A DNA stretch of 64,000 nt from Pseudoalteromonas rubra (GTDB lineage Bacteria > Pseudomonadota > Gammaproteobacteria > Enterobacterales > Alteromonadaceae), in NCBI RefSeq assembly GCF_005887115.1, contig NZ_PNCJ01000005.1, forward strand, positions 558,001 through 622,000, read 5' to 3'. Under the pieces are notes generated by a model. The model did not search any database. It saw only the letters and a program-made list of their open reading frames with translations, and was not told the origin of the DNA. Of the stretch, positions 61,976-64,000 are shown piece by piece (the first letter of the stretch is position 1; each line of letters starts with the position of its first letter). The translations under genes were made by a program, and so were the position numbers.

Positions 61976-62446
61976 TTACTCCTCAATTTGTGATTGCAGA
62001 TAGTTTTCTATGCCGCAGTTTTTGATGAGGAATTGCTGAGTTTCCAGCCAGTCGACATATTCTTCCTCATATTCAAGAATATCCTCCAGCAATTCACGAC
62101 TGACATAGTCCTGCTCTTTTTCACATAGCTCAATTGCACTGCGTAATACAGGCAACTGCTCCATTTCAAATGCCATATCGCAACTGAGCATTTCTTCTGT
62201 ATGTTCACCAATGCGAAGCTTTTCGAGGTGTTGTAGATTTGGCAGGCCTTCTAAAAATAAGATCCGCTCGATTAAGTCATCGGCCTGCTTCATGTCTTTT
62301 ATTGATTTCTTATAAGCTTTCTCGTTCAGCTCCTCAATGCCCCAGTTTTTCCACATGCGTGCATGCAGGAAGTACTGGTTAATGGACGTCAGCTCGAGTG
62401 TTAAAACCTGATTTAGTGCTGCTATTACTTGCTTGCTACCCTGCAT
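61976..62446 (-). CDS. bfr: Bacterioferritin subunit, heme-type (ferroxidase residues lost)
   Basis: 156 residues. Heme ligand M52 is kept (SIKDMKQADD), but the ferroxidase residues are altered: E51 to Asp, H54 to Gln and H130 to Tyr (EEEYVDWLE), with E18, E94 and E127 kept. So it should bind heme and mediate iron release while its partner oxidises iron. First gene of the pair. Length and the N-terminal MQGSKQVIAALNQVLTLELTS are typical. Confidence 0.92.
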   Translation of the reverse strand: MQGSKQVIAALNQVLTLELTSINQYFLHARMWKNWGIEELNEKAYKKSIKDMKQADDLIERILFLEGLPNLQHLEKLRIGEHTEEMLSCDMAFEMEQLPVLRSAIELCEKEQDYVSRELLEDILEYEEEYVDWLETQQFLIKNCGIENYLQSQIEE

Positions 62447-62748
62447 AGGGCCCCCTCAATAAGGAATAGTTAGACGCTCTATAACCCTAGAACAAAATTG
62501 CAACTTAGCAAGACCGATTAAAACTAATAAATTTCTTAATATATCCTTTTAAAATAAACAACTTATAAGCTTAGTAAGAACAATTTTCATTGCGAATAAC
62601 AGTCTTCATATGAGTACTTCATTTTGACAAATCCCGGCTATTACATCGAGCTCAGATGAGTTGCTACTCTAGATTGTATGAACACAGCGATAACACCAAG
62701 TCATCAGCGCCTCAGCCTGTTTAAATTTAACGAAAAAAGCTTAACGGC
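62447..62748. other. Intergenic region upstream of bacterioferritin genes
   Basis: About 300 bp, AT-rich, between the end of norR and the start of the bacterioferritin pair (both on the minus strand). It should carry the bfr promoter. No convincing Fur box seen by eye. Confidence 0.4.
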
Positions 62749-64000
62749 TTAGTTGAGCGTTTTCACCGTTTTGATGCCCAAACGTTTTGCAAGGCGCACC
62801 AGGTTAGCCCGATCAACGGCTAATTCACGTGCCGTTGCAGCCCAGTTGAGGTCATTGGCTTTTAGTCTGGTTATGATCAGTTGTTTCTGAAATGACTCAG
62901 TCGCCGCCTTTAACGTTTGTTCTTCAGACAGTTGCAGAGATGCTCCCTCGTTACTGACGTTGTCTGGGTCTGATGAGCCACTCTCACGCTGCACACCATG
63001 CACAACATCGACCAGCACGATATCCTGATCCCAGGCTGCGTGCTTCGCTTTCAATGCAGCACGACTCAGCACATGTTCCAGTTCACGTACATTGCCCGGC
63101 CAGTCATGCTGATTAAGTTGATTCATAAAAGCATCAGACAAAACCAGCTGACGCACACCCAGCTTTTTGCGGAGTTGTTCAACAAAAAAGCCGGCAAGCG
63201 ATACGATATCCTGCGTCCGCTCTCTTAATGGAGGAACCTGAATTGGAAACACACTTAAACGATGATAAAGGTCGGCCCGAAAGCGCCCCATCTCAACCTC
63301 CTGGCACAAGTTTCGGTTTGTCGCAGCCACGATCCTAACATCCACATAGTGTGGCTTGTCTGTACCAACCGGCTGGATTTCACCACTTTGTAACGCCCTG
63401 AGTAATTTACTTTGCATACTTAAGGGGAGTTCGCCAATTTCATCAAGAAACAAGGTGCCGCCATGGGCGACCAGAAACTTACCTTCCCGGTGCCTGTCAG
63501 CGCCGGTAAATGCGCCTTTGCGATGACCAAAAAACTCACTCTCAGCCAGGTTTTCGCTCAAAGAGGCACAGTTAACCTGCACAAATGGCCCTTGAGCGCG
63601 CGACGAATGTTCATGAATACGCCGTGCAACCAGCTCCTTACCTGTGCCTGTTTCTCCCTGAATGAGTACGCTTAACTCTGAGTTAGCAACTAAATCGATG
63701 TCCTGTTTAAGTCGCTGCATAACTGCACTCTCACCCACCATAGTATAATTTTGATGGCTGATCTCTCTGAGCATTGCCATGCCATGACGAGCCCGCTCGG
63801 CTAACGAGGACAGGGTCAATGCCGTTGCAAAATGTGCAGCTACTAAAGACTGCAACATACCTAACATAGGCACTGCGACTTGCTCAAATGCACTCGGGGT
63901 GAGGCTGTCAAAGGTGACCATACCAAGCAAATTGTCTCCCTGATAAAGCGAAAACCCCATACAGGCGTGTACAGGCAAAGTGCCGGCTCTGGCCATCAGT
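62749..64000 (-). CDS. norR: Nitric oxide-responsive sigma-54 activator NorR (partial, N-terminus outside window)
   Basis: At least 417 residues visible; the frame stays open to base 64000, so the N-terminal part of the GAF domain is missing. The visible part has the end of a GAF domain ([19 protein letters not shown]), an AAA+ domain with Walker A GETGTGKE, the sigma-54 contact GAFTGA, Walker [10 protein letters not shown], and a C-terminal Fis-type HTH ([24 protein letters not shown]). NorR binds NO at a non-heme iron in the GAF domain and activates norVW, hmp or nor genes. Target genes would be beyond the window. Confidence 0.9.
   Translation of the reverse strand, partial: LMARAGTLPVHACMGFSLYQGDNLLGMVTFDSLTPSAFEQVAVPMLGMLQSLVAAHFATALTLSSLAERARHGMAMLREISHQNYTMVGESAVMQRLKQDIDLVANSELSVLIQGETGTGKELVARRIHEHSSRAQGPFVQVNCASLSENLAESEFFGHRKGAFTGADRHREGKFLVAHGGTLFLDEIGELPLSMQSKLLRALQSGEIQPVGTDKPHYVDVRIVAATNRNLCQEVEMGRFRADLYHRLSVFPIQVPPLRERTQDIVSLAGFFVEQLRKKLGVRQLVLSDAFMNQLNQHDWPGNVRELEHVLSRAALKAKHAAWDQDIVLVDVVHGVQRESGSSDPDNVSNEGASLQLSEEQTLKAATESFQKQLIITRLKANDLNWAATARELAVDRANLVRLAKRLGIKTVKTLN

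Noticed and set aside
62447-62560. Fur box upstream of bacterioferritin genes
   Set aside because: Only scattered AT-rich matches; no 19 bp dyad close to GATAATGATAATCATTATC.
1-64000. CRISPR arrays, insertion sequences, integrase or phage genes, tRNA and rRNA genes
   Set aside because: No repeat-spacer pattern, transposase, integrase or cloverleaf-like sequence was recognised by eye.

Overview
The window looks like chromosomal DNA of a marine gammaproteobacterium of the order Alteromonadales, most likely Pseudoalteromonas of moderate GC. This is inferred from the protein types: LipL32-like surface lipoprotein, Asp-rich lipoproteins, S9 and S33 secreted peptidases, DUF885 and DUF3429 proteins, and short LNKKK-leader peptides. 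No genome comparison could be run. I saw no rRNA, tRNA, CRISPR array, insertion sequence or integrase.

Layout. 1-2000 (minus): SGNH/CE2 esterase, AhpD-like protein and a truncated AraC-type regulator. 2223-4916 (plus): lipoprotein, Cys-rich double-glycine peptide and an FGE-like secreted protein, facing a CadC/ToxR-type regulator (4963-6828). 6917-10793 (minus): a lipoprotein with a possible cohesin fold, followed 7 bp later by a secreted papain-like protease ending in a dockerin. 11085-18996: redox and signalling block with ahpC, ahpF, a DUF3429 membrane protein, a diguanylate cyclase, a CZB-type soluble chemoreceptor, a BMT5-like methyltransferase with a zinc finger, an ArsR fusion and an RhtA-like exporter. 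19009-28938: a degenerate S9 peptidase, LacI regulator plus glycosyltransferase, ThrE exporter, an ICMT-like protein and an intact S9 peptidase. 29270-34807: S33/TAP hydrolase preceded by a small Cys-rich peptide, SCO protein plus chemoreceptor, LipL32-like lipoprotein. 34882-40677: Bcr-type MFS, CodB, DUF4920, secreted proteins. 40814-45576: SoxR divergent from a flavodoxin-like reductase across a clear SoxR promoter, DUF885 peptidase, a secreted repeat protein and a GyrI-like domain. 45573-51385: XRE/DUF3612-type regulator, a stand-alone fragment of malate synthase G, two more double-glycine peptides, and a symporter fused to a solute-binding domain. 51499-64000 (minus): FAN1-like/DEDDh nuclease fusion, metalloprotease, hybrid kinase coupled to a solute-binding protein, adenylate cyclase, ATP-grasp enzyme, two complementary bacterioferritin subunits and norR (cut by the window end).

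Main points of interest. Three unlinked small genes (2878, 48184, 51176) share a leader of the form MK-x-x-x-NKKK-x-K-x-LS followed by TPxVxGG and a variable Cys-rich core; they look like a dispersed, undescribed family of exported or modified peptides. A fourth, unrelated Cys-rich peptide (31018-31185) precedes an S33 hydrolase. Other candidates are the cohesin/dockerin pair, the malate synthase G domain orphan next to its probable regulator, the FAN1-exonuclease fusion, the symporter-SBP fusion, and the four-gene ATP-grasp/cyclase/SBP/kinase cluster.
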